Shown in pieces: positions 30,119 to 41,820 of a stretch of DNA of 64,000 nucleotides (its first letter is position 1; each line of letters opens with the position of its first letter). Where the stretch lies: positions 1,327,612 through 1,391,611 of the forward strand of contig NC_020179.2 in assembly GCF_000224145.3 (NCBI RefSeq), in the 5' to 3' direction. Made by a program: the position numbers and the translations under genes. The notes under the pieces are model-generated. The model searched no databases. It was not told the DNA's origin and worked only from the letters and a program-made list of their open reading frames with translations. Source of the stretch: Ciona intestinalis. Its lineage: Eukaryota > Chordata > Ascidiacea > Phlebobranchia > Cionidae.

Positions 30119-33100
30119 TCAGGTAGAATCCAATGCCGGTATTGTAATTGTTTTGGTTTTAAGTTTGTGTAGAAAGAATAAGGCGACACAGGACATGCCA
30201 TAAGAAGCAGAACCGAAGTAAAACGCGTTGGATACATCACCAGTGATATCAACAATATGACCTGAAATATTTATAGAGTTAGTATTTATATAAAATATTC
30301 ATTTTAAAAGTAACTATATAGTAGGGTGAGGGGGGGGAGACAACTTTAAAACATGATATCCAAATATTCTGATCGTATTTTAAACAAATAACAACATGGG
30401 GATAGTAAGGATACAGTTATATAGATAATTTAAAATAATGCTTGTTTACTACCAAATGGGAAGATAAACGAGTACAAAAGCATGGACCATCTTACCCCAA
30501 CCTACCATATATTGCTACATACTTAAAATTACACAAAAATGCATTGAAATTGCATAAAAAGTCGTTACCTATAAATATCGAAGCTACCGTACAGCTGAAA
30601 TAAGCCACCACGTTCGTGTAGCCAAAAAGAGACGGGTAAACTTCTTTGCCAAAATCTTGCATATAAAACGCTGAATAGAGGCCGTCAATGCCACCCACAG
30701 TTAGCCCGATGGCCACACACACACACAGTAAGTATTCGTAACTTTTAATTGCCGGTAGAAGCGCATATAACGCTGCCGCAACCACGAATATGAGACACTG
30801 CAAATAGAAGTACTGTAAATCACTGAAGACATATAACAAATTGATATATAGTAGGATGGGGGAAGATGGGACACCTTTTCGTTCTATTTGGTGGTAAACA
30901 AAGAACATTTAAATATTTTTAAGTGTATCCTCACGACTCCCATAGTCTGTTGTTAATTGTTCAAAACACGATCAGGATATTTGTATGTTATTATGTGCTA
31001 AATGTGTCCCGTTATTCCCCACCCTAGACCATATAGTATTGTGGGGTAAGACGGGATATCGATATAGTCCAAAATCTTTTATTTTCTGGCAATGTTTTAA
31101 ACAATTAACAACGCTCGTTTAGAGTCGCGAGGATACGGTTTTATAGTTCTATAAATATTCTTTGTTTACTACTAAATAGGTCGAGACAATTAAATGAAAA
31201 CGTTCACGATATTTAGAAATTATGTGTTAAAGGTATCCCGTCTTCCCTCACCCTGCTATATGCACGTATACAGAACTCACTACAACGGGTTTCTGTTTCC
31301 GCCTCGGTATTTTGTTGAATAAAAAACCGCACAGAAGTTTTGAAGCTGTTTCACCGATCGCTTCGAATGAAGGTAACATGGACGCCCTGTTGCTCGATAT
31401 ATCTAACTCTATTTAAGGAAGTAATGAATGAATGAATGAATGTTATACTTATAGGTAAAATGCTCCGGGCTGTACATTTAAATATTCAATTATATTTTGC
31501 ATTATTTTTTGTAAAAAATATTTGGTTATCGTATTATTTATAGGATATTTAGGAAACAACAGCCGGCATAAACAGCCTGCGTCGTGGCAAAGTGATTAGT
31601 TGGCAATTTCTGTACCGCATGTGTGTTCTTGGGCAAGATATTTAACAACGATTGCTTCAACCCAGTGGTCACTAATGGATTGTCTAAATTGTCAGCTGTA
31701 AATTACAAAAAAATATAAAATGAAAAAGTTACCGATAAAGTCTTATACGTTAGCGGACACTAGGTGTATGAAACAGAACACCCGTGTTGTAACGACTGTC
31801 ATTGTCCCTCAACGCGAGGATAAATAAGTTACATTCATTCATTCATTCAGATACAGGAGTCTTTCTAGTACTAGATCGTAGTTTTACCTTTTACTGCATA
31901 CGGCACCAAAAACGATAATGAAGAATATAAGCCAACACAGTGACATAGAATATACAGGTTCGATAAATAGAACGCTGGCTCACAAAACAAGCGAAGATCA
32001 AAGTACAGAATTGCCCTGTTCATAATAGTGCTGCACGTTTCTTTTGAATGAAGCTGAAAAGTAAGAAAATTGCTACTAGTTGGAAACACTGAATAATGAA
32101 AAATCAGCATATATTCTAATTCAGTTCCCGTTTGACTTTGGACTGGTATACTGGTCAATATCTTGAAATGTTCTGTATGGGTCGACATGTTTAGTTTTTG
32201 CTACGTATAGTAAGTTATGGTAAGGTATACGGTAGGATGAGACATCTTTTCATTCCTTTTCCTGGTCATATTTAATAGTAAACAAAAAATATTGAAAGAA
32301 TTATTAAACTGTATCCTCACGACTCCATAGACCGTTGTTAATTGTTTAAACACGTTCAGAATATCTGGATATTATGTACTAAAGGTGTCCCATTTTTCCC
32401 CACCCTACTATATCTGTATAATATATTATTATTATATAACAGGGTCGGGAAGGCGGGCACCTTTAGCACATAATATCAAAATATCCTGACCGTGTTGTAA
32501 ACAATTAACAACGGTCTACTGAAGTCGTGAGAATACAATTTTATAATTCTTTGAATGTTCTTTGTTTACTACCAAATGGGACGTAAAAATATACTGTCCC
32601 CCCCCTTCCCTACTGTATACCTTGCGATATAAAAACAGACACTTCACGCCATACATTAAATATATGCTTGATAAATTGACTCTACCGACCGACGTTGCAT
32701 CCTTCTGGTCGCAGATTTGACCCGCTGACTGCACAGGTCGCATTGTAGCACCAACTGCTACAGCGTGAAGAAATATCCCAGAAATAATCTGAAATAAAAA
32801 ATAATATTTAAACTGCTGCTTTTTCCACTGCTTGTTTGGAAATATATAAGTAAACATACGCTACGTTGACTTTTAATAGCAGGCTGTGTTTGACGCCGAA
32901 ACAGAGTGTGTAAATAAGTACTAAGTACTAGTGTACACGACAGCGTACAGTTAGCGACAGTAACAACACATAGGACGCTAGTACTAAAATAGTGGCGATA
33001 AATTTGATTGTAAGTGATATAGGATTTACAAAACACGTTAAAGTTTGTTTGCTAAAGACACTAATTGTTTTCTAATACAATTTACTTACTTAATTCCTGC

Positions 33101-33894
33101 ACGCTTCGCTTCGCCGCAAATATCAAGGGATTTGCTTTAGAATAAATCAGACTTTCTATTCATGCTTACCATGAGCGCGCCTCTCCAAGCGTAACTTTGT
33201 ATAAGGATTTCACAGAAAGGGTTTGCAATAAATGAACCGGCACTTGCACCGAGAAAAACAAGCTGTAGAGCAAGATGCTGTTTTCGCTCAAAGTAATCGT
33301 TCACTGCCGCGAAAACAACGATCATCTGGACGCCAAAGCATACGCCTAAACGCACAATTAGACGTCATAAAGTACATACATTTCGCTTCAACTAGTCTAG
33401 CTCACTTTAAAAGTTCACGAGAGTTCATTTCGTAGAGGTACAGTTCTTACCTGGTATAGCGCCATAGCAGAGTATAAGTTTCCAATATGGCCCTGGAAAG
33501 GAAGCGGTGAAACAAGAAACCGAGACTATGATGCCAAACACGATCATACACCTGCGACAACCAAGGCGTTTTATTAACACAGGCGCAACAGCACCTGTGA
33601 AAAAAAAACAACAAGTTCATTTACTCGGTTAAAACAGCAAGTATACAACTTTTTACCGGATACACCAAAGAAGATGAAGAAAGCACCGATTAGTTGTGAC
33701 ACTTGGGCAAAGTTAATTCCATACTCTTGCATGATGCTTAAATAGAAAACTGGAAAACTTCGTTCGGTTCCAAATCGAATTACTCCGAAAACAAAACCTG
33801 CTGCCACAACAACCCATCCCCAGCCGCCGTCCAAGTATTTGCGGTGCGTGACTACGCATTCTACATTTTTGTTGCAATCCGCTACTTCACGCAT
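30119..33894 (-). CDS. SLC16-like (monocarboxylate transporter family) protein A
   Basis: A major-facilitator carrier of the SLC16 family, which moves monocarboxylates or related small acids across the plasma membrane, often with protons. Coding exons (minus strand): 33657-33894, 33451-33594, 33170-33345, 32621-32788, 31888-32053, 31281-31408, 30569-30797, 30119-30261 (463 residues, a usual length). ATG at 33892-33894; GTG codons upstream were ignored. The family motif DGGWGW lies at residues 22-27 at the start of the first membrane helix, and the fifth-helix motif appears as DYFERKQHLALQ (from residue 144). Later blocks such as ELDISSNRASMLPSFEAIGE and GHIVDITGDVSNAFYF are typical of the C-terminal half. 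It lies head to tail, about 0.7 kb from a paralogue with the same intron phases. The substrate cannot be told from sequence. A MITE end sits within ten bases of the donor of exon 4. Confidence 0.88.
30318..30507 (+). mobile_element. MITE
   Basis: Left end AGTAGGGTGAGGGGGGGGA, right end CATCTTACCCCAACCTACC. Ends carry A-like and B-like bases. Spans most of SLC16-like A intron 7 and runs to 62 bases before exon 7. Confidence 0.75.
30847..31026 (-). mobile_element. MITE, subfamily A
   Basis: Reversed copy: GTAGGATGGGGGAAGATGGG to GTTATTCCCCACCCTA; intron 6 of SLC16-like A. Confidence 0.8.
31032..31260 (+). mobile_element. Chimeric MITE
   Basis: Starts like a subfamily B left end (TATTGTGGGGTAAGACGGGA) but ends with a reversed subfamily A left end (ATTATGTGTTAAAGGTATCC, CTTCCCTCACCCTGCTATA). 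It lies six bases after the previous copy and stops about 20 bases from exon 6. Confidence 0.75.
31580..31860 (+). mobile_element. tRNA-like SINE, near complete
   Basis: Head (CGTGGCAAAGTGATTAG), middle, tail (GTGTATGAAACAGAACACCC) and a terminal (CATT)n run; intron 5 of SLC16-like A. Confidence 0.75.
32228..32413 (-). mobile_element. MITE, subfamily A
   Basis: Reversed full copy in intron 4 of SLC16-like A; 25 bases from the next, oppositely oriented copy. Confidence 0.82.
32438..32616 (+). mobile_element. MITE, subfamily A, touching a splice donor
   Basis: Ends CCCCCCCCTTCCCTACTGTA; the donor of SLC16-like A exon 4 (GTATAC on the gene strand) lies at 32615-32620, so the terminus overlaps or adjoins it. 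Confidence 0.82.
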
Positions 33895-34591
33895 ACTCCT
33901 GTACACACAATCCTTCGCTTTGAACCTAGACTTTGCTTTTAAACTTACTCAATTGGAAACACAGACACTAAACGAAAATACGAAACCTACAAAGAACGTC
34001 ATATATAAATGACTGCAAAGTTTAGGTTCCTAAATTTACACCAACACAAAAGCATTGATTAGTCACAATATATCGAAAACTGAATGATAAGCTTGTGAAA
34101 TTGATCAATCTGCATGGCTTAAAACAGCTACGTTAACCTGTACTGTACAGTAGTAAGTATGTACACCGGTGTTTACTCTTAATGCTGTGGCACAGGCGGC
34201 CAATTTCCGCCCACGTTTTGCATTGCTGTACTGTTTCCTTTAACAAACACCGTAACTATACACATAAATAGCATACTTCATATACTTATAAACCGCTTGG
34301 CCAGGCACTCAACGGACTGAAACTAATGCTGTTGCGTTGCGATACCAATTTGTTACGATACAGGAAAGAAGAAAAGCTTGTTGCTTACAGCTGGCTGCGG
34401 CCGTCGCTGTCTGGACTGCGCGCAGTCGTTTTGCGGAATGGCCTATATAATCTACTTATTAGGCCGATGTGTACTATACAAACAGATAGCATTCAGAAAT
34501 GTGTATGTTGTCAGTTGCAGGCTTTTAATAGCTACTGTCCTATCAATAATCAAAAATGAATTACGCATGATAAATGTTACAACCAAATAAC
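33895..34591. promoter_or_regulatory. Spacer between the two SLC16-like genes
   Basis: The 697 bases hold the 5' flank of gene A and the 3' flank of gene B. No repeat element is visible. The core promoter was not identified. Confidence 0.45.
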
Positions 34592-37500
34592 TCATCTATG
34601 ATTGTTTTCATCAGTTGTAAGTTTGTGTAATAGAAACATTACAACTGCTGCTAGGAAATACGAGAAACCGCCGAAGTAAAACGCACTGGATACGTCTTCA
34701 GTAATGTCCACTATGTGACCTGAAATATATGTTGATTTAGTATTAATTTTTAGAGCAAAACATTTATCAGTACGATCTGCAGTTACTGCATGGCGGTTTA
34801 CTTAAGCCAATATAAATTAAAAAAACTGTGCAATGCCTAAATGTAGCCTACGGCAAACAGGCAGCATTATAACAGTGGTATTGAAACGTTCGTATAATAG
34901 CCACTTGATTGTGAGTTCGATGCTCGATGTGGCTACCTTTGTGGAAGCGTGTTTCTTGGACCCCACACTTAACGACCAATGTAATAATCAGGAATTGCTT
35001 GTCCAGCCACACAATAAATTGAATAATAAAATAACCTAAAAAGTTGTGAATGAAAACATGTTCCATCTTACACCACCCTACAATAGTAAAACTCGTAAGC
35101 GAGTCATATATATGCATTACAAACATATAGTACCGTGGTGTCAGTTGGGACACCTTTAGCAATATCTAAATATCCTGAATGTGTTTTAAACAATTAACAA
35201 CAGTCTGTTGGAGTCGTGAGGATACGGTTTAAAAATTCTTTGAATGTTCTTTGTTTGTTTAGACGAAAAAATGGAATAAATAAGTTGTCCAGTCAAATGA
35301 GACAAAAAATGGAATAAAAAGTTGTCCCGTATTTCCCCACCCTACTATATAATTCGTAAGCGAGTCGTTTATAACTAAATGTCATACAACACCTATAAAT
35401 AATAAAATACTTTGATTACCTATTAAAATTGTAGCTCCAGTTGCACAGCCATAACAAAACGTTGCACTATATCCGACTAGTGATGGATATAGGTCGTCGC
35501 CAAACATTTGGGCCGAAATTTGATAAAATATTCCGTCTAAACTGCCGGCAAATAAGCCGGTTGCGGCGCATGTGGCCACGAGCAAAGGATAACTCGTAAT
35601 CCATGGCAATACAACGAACAATACGGCAAGAACGAGATACTGAAAACACTGAAAGTAAAGTTTAAAAGGTGGGGGTCTAGAAATATAGTAAAACAATTTC
35701 TTACCGCTATTAATTTGAACTTTGAATGGTGAATTTTGCTAAAAAGAATCCCACAAGTTATTTTGGAAGCAATTTCGCCGATAGCTTCAGCCGATATAAG
35801 AAATGATGCCTTTACAGGCCCAATTCCTGTTAATTTATATTTCAGGTTTTTACATCATCACAAAAATCGAATGTTTAATAATAAACGAGCGAGTGACATG
35901 TATTTATCCTTTCGTAGCGGGGTAGGCTAAAAGGGTTATTATAACAACGTTCCCACATATACATAATTTATATGATACTGTCGGATAAGATGGGATAGTA
36001 ATGTCTTTTATAGTCGTGAGATACAATAAAGACCTCTTTCAAAGTCGTGAGGCATAATTTTGTAAATGAGATATAATTTTTTGTTTGTTTACAATCGAAT
36101 GGGACGAGAAAACAACATGAAGACATGTCCCATCTTACCCCATCTTTCTAAGAAAACAATTGGAACAAATATAGTTTGGAAACGTAGGCGTATAGCTTAA
36201 AACATATAGTAGGGTGGGAGAAGATGGGACACTTTTTCAATCTATTTTCTCCTTCAATTTGGTAGTAAACAAACATTCAACGATTTTTTATAAAACTTTA
36301 TCCTCACGGCTCCCATAGATCGTTGTTAATTGTTTAAAACACGATCAGGATATTTGGTTATTAGGTGTGAAAGGTGTCCCATCTTCCCCCACCATACTAT
36401 ATATTTACCTTTTCTTCTATTAGACGTTTAACTTGAAGATAAATAAACATAAATAACTCACTTGTCCGCTAGATGCAGAGAACACGCTTATTTTTGTTCA
36501 ATTTAAAGTAAATATGTTTTTAACTGTACGCGTGTTTAAACAACTGTTATTTTGTCGCTATACCTTGTCCGTTTGTTTGACATATCTCTAAATAATCAAA
36601 TTTAATAGACAAATAAAAGTTACTGTTATTATACTTACGAATTGTGGCTAGCGGAACCAAAAATGATAAAGAGCAATATAGAGCCAGGACATGGAACAGA
36701 TATTGCAAGATATTAACGTAGAAAGTTAGGTGGCAAAATAGTTCCAGGCCAAAATTGGCCTTCGCATAGGTAAGCCATCCAGATGAAGAATTTGTTACAA
36801 TTTTAATCTGTTTCAACTCATTTTTATTGTCGTCGATCTAAATAAATAAATAATTAAATGAAATGAATGAATAAATGGACGAATAATTGAACAAACTTTG
36901 CTAAAAATTTAACTTTTTGGATGATAAGTTTGTAGAGCTTTTTTTTTGTTTCAATGTATGGTTCACAATTTATTTAGACAACCTATTAGTGACCACTGGG
37001 TTGGAGCAATTGTCAGTAAGTGTCTTACCCATGGACACAGACGCCCTAATGGTAGCAGCGACGAGCTTTGAACCAATATCTACGGCTAGAAGCAGGTGAA
37101 CTAACCAACTGTGCCACAGTTCCGGGTTGAATAAATGTAACTTTACTTTATCCTCGCGTGGCCGGAAAACGACAGTCGTTATAACACGGGTGTTGTTTCA
37201 TACACCTCATGCCCGCTTACAGCGGTGGGTATTGTGAATTACAAACTCACTACAATTTTGAGCAATTCCTTGATTATTTTATAGGGTAGGAGTAACGATG
37301 AATTTACTATCTTTGTTGGTTTTAAGAATTGTTTATATCGCAGCCAACACGAAGAAATAAACCATACCATCAAATGTTTTGATAAGAAATAAATGTGATA
37401 AAAGTTAAACATATGCGAAAACCTACCCTGATTTTGGGCTGAAGGGCACCAGCTTCATTTACACGAAGTAACGGCCGCATGACGGCGCCAGCTGCTGTAA

Positions 37501-39411
37501 CTTGAAACAAGACACCTGCGATTATCTACGAAAAATAAGCCAAAAACATTTAGTATTAAAATAATAATATGAAAAACATAAGATAATCCACAGACAATAA
37601 AACAAAAAAAGTAATTAACAAATAAATTTTATATATTCAAATACACGTCTTCAATATTTGTTGTAAACATATTGTTTAATAACTTACATCTAGTACTGTG
37701 TGGCAGAACAGGATACCTAAAAATCCCATATATTTTGGGTGTGTATTAACAATTTACAACGCTCTTTTAAAGTTTTGAGGATACAGTTATAAAATTCTGT
37801 GAATATTCCCTGTTTACTATACCAAATGGAACGAGAAAACGTAATGAAAACATTCCCCATTTTAGCCAAACTTATTATCTACTAATTTCTTAATCGTTAT
37901 ATGGTCGTTATATAGTTTTAACAGACAACATGTACCATTTTACCCCAACATGTACCATTTTACCCACCACGTTCCACCTTACCCCAACACGTACCATCTT
38001 ACCCCAACCTTACATATATATCTCACCATTAATGCTCCATTCCATGTATATTCGATGATAAGTGCGGCGAAAGCGGGACCGAGTATCAACGGTCCAAATC
38101 CGAACCCGAGTAATAGGATTTGAAAAGCCAACGATTTCTTAGTAGGGAAATACATGTTCACTGCTGCGTGGCTACACACCATCTGAATGCCAAGGCATGC
38201 ACCTGTGATTAAAGATAAACACAGATTATTGTTGGTAAATTATTTGTTCTCAGACGGGGCCACTGCATATGTTATAACTCGGATGTTATGTTTCAAACAC
38301 GAATGAATGAATGAATGTTACTTAATTTTCTTCTCGTGGCGGGACAACAACAGTCGTTATAACATGGGTGCTCTGCTTCATACACCTTATGCCTGCTTAC
38401 GAGTTATCACGTATGTAACTTTGCGAGTAATTATGTTTTTTCTCATTTGGAACGAATAGCTAACAGGTTGGAAATCCGATTAAGGACCAATGGGTATAGG
38501 AGCAATTTCCGTTAACTGTCTCGCCCAAGTACACACACGCTCGCAATGGTAGCCGTGTCGAGCCTCGAACCTGTACACTCCGTGCTAAAGACAGGTGCAC
38601 TTACCATTTTAACCACTTAGGCCTATATACTGTATGTGTAAACCACCAGAATAAATGAAAAGAGTTTAAAACGATTTTTTTAACGAAAATTTTTGTTATT
38701 TTTTAATTTAGGACTAGTGTATACCTGGTACTGCACCATAACAAAGCACAAGTTTCCAAAACGGTCCAGGCAGTGAAGCTACAAAGCAAGATGCGGAGGC
38801 CACTGTACCGAGCAACATAACGCAGTTTCTGCATCCGATTCTGTTCGCTAACATATGCCCACATATGCCTAAACATTTTGTTAATTTACTTCTTAAACTA
38901 AAATTAAATTTGGATAGTAGTGTGGGGAAAGATAAGACACATTTTTTTCTATTTTCTCGTCGCATTCGGTAGTAAACGAAGAACATTCAAAGAATTATAA
39001 AACCGTATCCTCACAGCTCCCATATAGACCGTTGTTAATTGTTTAAAACACGATCGGGATACTTAGATATTCTGTGCTTAAGGTGTCCCATCTTCCCCAC
39101 ATTAGCACTGTATGAGTATACTTACTAAGCACACCATAAGAGATGAAATACAGTGCAAGGATCTGGGAAACTTGAGAGTAATTGACATTGTACTCGTCCA
39201 TAATGCTTTCGTAAAACAAAGGGAAACTCCTTTCAAAGCTAGATTTTATTGAAGTAAATCCCATACCAGCTATAACAACCGCCCATCCCCAGCCGCCATT
39301 TTTCTGTTCCGGAATTTGTTCATCGTTATGATTGGTACTGGTATCACATTTGAAATCTTCTTTTGAACTTCTGTGTTCGTTTAAACTTAACATGCTTAAA
39401 CTTAAATCCAT
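34592..39411 (-). CDS. SLC16-like (monocarboxylate transporter family) protein B
   Basis: Tandem paralogue of the gene at 30119-33894. Coding exons (minus strand): 39126-39411, 38725-38868, 38027-38202, 37427-37525, 36639-36837, 35705-35826, 35420-35648, 34592-34719 (460 residues). Exons 2, 3 and 7 have exactly the same length as in gene A (144, 176 and 229 bases) and every intron falls in the same phase, which marks a duplication of one ancestral gene. The first-helix motif reads NGGWGW (residues 38-43), with asparagine where the family usually has aspartate or glutamate. The fifth-helix motif is looser (MYFPTKKSLAFQ). The protein is otherwise complete, with GACLGIQM, VKASFLISAEAIGE and GHIVDITEDVSSAFYF blocks. 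The family is clear; substrate and transport activity are open, given the changed motif. Confidence 0.86.
35046..35085 (+). mobile_element. MITE right-end fragment
   Basis: GAATGAAAACATGTTCCATC then TTACACCACCCTAC, in intron 7 of SLC16-like B. Confidence 0.6.
35127..35347 (+). mobile_element. MITE with internal duplication
   Basis: Subfamily A copy in which the segment near the right end (AAATGGAATAAA..GTTGTCC) is repeated (35262-35325). Intron 7 of SLC16-like B. Confidence 0.75.
35975..36150 (+). mobile_element. MITE, subfamily B
   Basis: ACTGTCGGATAAGATGGGAT to CATGTCCCATCTTACCCC, with a rearranged interior (AGTCGTGAG twice). Intron 5 of SLC16-like B. Confidence 0.7.
36206..36399 (-). mobile_element. 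MITE, subfamily A
   Basis: Reversed full copy, 56 bases from the previous one: GTAGGGTGGGAGAAGATGGG to CATCTTCCCCCACCATACTA. Confidence 0.85.
36965..37235 (-). mobile_element. tRNA-like SINE, minus orientation
   Basis: Middle and head first (ACCTATTAGTGACCACTGG, GTAGCAGCGACGAGCTTTGA), then a separate tail (ACAGTCGTTATAACACGGGT). Pieces are out of consensus order, so two insertions are likely. Confidence 0.7.
37691..37876 (+). mobile_element. MITE, subfamily B
   Basis: TAGTACTGTGTGGCAGAACA with AAAAATCCCATATATTTT; degenerate right end. Followed by the terminal-motif array at 37916. Confidence 0.7.
37916..38012. repeat. Tandem array of MITE-terminal motifs
   Basis: Four copies in a row of a unit like ACGTACCATCTTACCCCA (18-20 bases), the terminal motif of the second MITE subfamily. 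The array lies in intron 3 of SLC16-like gene B and ends about 14 bases from the donor of exon 3 (38026). Confidence 0.8.
38265..38625 (-). mobile_element. Composite SINE insertion
   Basis: A short tail piece, a (GAAT)n run near 38303, then tail (GCTTACGAGTTATCACGTAT), middle and head (GGTAGCCGTGTCGAGCCTCG) in minus orientation; intron 2 of SLC16-like B. Confidence 0.7.
38915..39100 (-). mobile_element. MITE, subfamily A
   Basis: Reversed copy filling most of intron 1 of SLC16-like B; ends about 25 bases from the donor side of exon 1. Confidence 0.82.
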
Positions 39412-39477
39412 TGCTCATTGGGTTGATTACCTTATACACCGAAGCATCCATAGGAAATACAAGAACTTAATAAATGA

Positions 39478-39697
39478 TATAGTAGGTTGGGAGAAGAAGG
39501 GACATGTTTTTATACCATTTTCTCGTCCCATTTGGTAGTAATGAAGGAGCATTCAAGGAATTATATTACCGACTTCCAAGAATTATTAACGACTCCCATA
39601 GACCGTTGTTATTTGTTTAAACCACGATCAGAATATTTGTATATTACGTTTGTGTCTCATCTTACCCCAAATGTTATCTCATCTTGCCCCTACTTAC
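39478..39697 (-). mobile_element. MITE, degenerate right end
   Basis: ATAGTAGGTTGGGAGAAGAA with a reversed A interior; the terminal CATCTTACCCC motif appears twice. It begins 66 bases upstream of the SLC16-like B start codon. Confidence 0.72.
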
Positions 39698-39885
39698 TTT
39701 ACTAAAAAAATGTTTCACCAATAGCTTAAACAAGGTGTAGAAGAGTGTATGCAGAGCTCATTCACACAGTATAACTAAATCGTGCACCCTTTAATCACAG
39801 CATACACCCACAGCGCATTGCGTCTGATAACCATAAGTAACTGTACTATATAAACTTCCATCTGGCACAAGCAAAGTTTTAATAT

Positions 39886-40024
39886 ATAGTAGGGTGGGAA
39901 AGAGGGGACACCGTTAGCACATAATATCCAAATATCCTGATCATACTTTAAACAATGAACAACGGTCTGCATGGGAGTCGGGAGGATATGGTTATCTATG
40001 TCCCATCTTCCTCCGCCAAACTAT
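39886..40024 (+). mobile_element. MITE, subfamily A, internal deletion
   Basis: Both ends present (GTAGGGTGGGAAAGAGGGGA, GTCCCATCTTCCTCCGCC) but about 55 bases of the right half are missing. Confidence 0.78.
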
Positions 40025-40424
40025 ACTTAACGTTCTTTATATCTAAACTGGAAACACGAACTACTGGTTCAATATTCTTCATGCGAGTGGTAGGCAATCT
40101 TTGACAAAAACATTTGGTACAGAAAGCCTAAACTCAACGCATTGTATTGAAGCGCAGTTGTTTATTGGTACCTATACTCTGCCTAACAGAACATACTTTT
40201 TGCCGGGTGTACTAAATATAAACAACTAAAGAGTTATGTGTTTTTTCTAATCGTCAAACACGAATTACTGATGCGATATACCTTGTATGCATGCGAGCCC
40301 AGCAAAAATAGGAAACGTAGTCTGCAAAGCGACGCAGCGTGTTTTGTTTACATGAAGCGGAAACTATTACGCGTAGCCTACAGAAAAAACAACAATCAAC
40401 ACTAAACATAGATTAAATCAGCAC

Positions 40425-40665
40425 ACGAGGTTGCTATTATTGTATGTCCTTTGGCAAGACACTTAACGTCAATTGCTCTAACCTAGTGGTCACTAAAGGG
40501 CTGTCCAAATTAGTAGCCATATACATAAAAAATAAAAATAAAATAATCACCCACTAGAAAAGTAACGTACATAGTAACTCGTAATCTGGCACGAAGTTTT
40601 ACTCGTGTTATAACGACTGTCGTTTTCCAGCCATAGAAGGATAAAGTAATTTACATTCACCGATA
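40425..40665 (+). mobile_element. SINE middle and tail
   Basis: TGGCAAGACACTTAACGTCA, AACCTAGTGGTCACTAAAGG and the tail to GAAGGATAAAGTAATTTACA. Confidence 0.7.
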
Positions 40666-41629
40666 CATACCAACGAAAATTTGTGTATACACAGAGATAT
40701 TCAAATGTAATGTAAAGATACCACGGTTTCTAAATAATGCCCCCGCCACGTGATTCGAGAACGACGCCGGTTTTGTGAAATCGCATTCTCTTTAAGGTGT
40801 TTTACATGGTCTTTTTAGAGTTACTCATTTTCGTAGACATGTTTGTAACCGCATGGTGTCGCACGCGAGCATTTTTTTTTTTTTTTGTTAAAACCGGTAT
40901 GGTATAACTGCAAGGTATGGAAGATAAAGAAACGTTATTTTTTCCATTCAAACAAACACGAAAAAGCTACATGGCGAATTTCAAATATATATTAATCTTT
41001 TGCTTAAAGTAGCATCTTTAATCTCATATTCATATATTTTAAAATCTGAATATAAAACACTGTTTACTGGCCCCGACTTTTGACTTTTGACGACTTTAAA
41101 CTTATTTCTTAGCACGTAATTCTAACCATTTTTAGAACACCTTTTGTCTGACATCGAGTAAAATATGGGCCCCATGTTTTTGTCTTTAAATGTAACCTAC
41201 GCTCAAAACTAAACTAGCAGCCTAACTGGGTTGCTTATAAAAAGTTAAACACAGATCCACGTAATATACGACACATTCAATAGATAATGGTCTTAGCCTG
41301 ACTGTCATGCAAAAACAATTTGCCAGAACGCATATACACGTGTAAACCCCTTAAAATATAGCATCGCCAAGAGCAATTCAAACAGATGGCTGTTTTATTG
41401 ATCAAAACAACAGTACGATAGTACATGTTTCTCGAGGTATTAATTATTGCTTTTTATACAGACCTGCACCCCTGATTGCTTTAACGTAAAACTAATGAAG
41501 TTTCACAATTCCCAGTGATGCAAGATATACAATTCATATAAAAAAATGTAGGAAAGTGGCTAAATTGTTTAAAAAATTTAAAATGAAAAAATATTGCTGA
41601 AAATTGTTGAAGTTTGTGATGCACCCTTG

Positions 41630-41701
41630 CCTACCTTTTTGCACTGGTGCACCCCTGGCATATTTTGGTGCACCGTGCACACCGGTTGAAGAGCACTGTT
41701 C
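41630..41701. mobile_element. Possible end of a hAT-type transposon
   Basis: Read on the minus strand, the end is CAGTGCTCTTCAACCGGTG followed by repeated GGTGCACC-like motifs, as at the termini of many hAT elements. A MITE missing its left part begins immediately outside it, as if the element had inserted there. The other terminus was not found. Confidence 0.4.
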
Positions 41702-41820
41702 TACACAATTAACAACGGAAGTCGCGAGAATATACGATTTTATAATACTTTAAATGTTCTTTGTTTACTACCAAATGGGACAAGAAAATAGAATAAAAAT
41801 GTGTCCAATTTTCTCCCATA
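41702..41820 (+). mobile_element. MITE, subfamily A, left part missing
   Basis: Begins at CACAATTAACAACGGAAGTC directly after the possible hAT end; right end TTTTCTCCCATATG is decayed. Confidence 0.72.
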
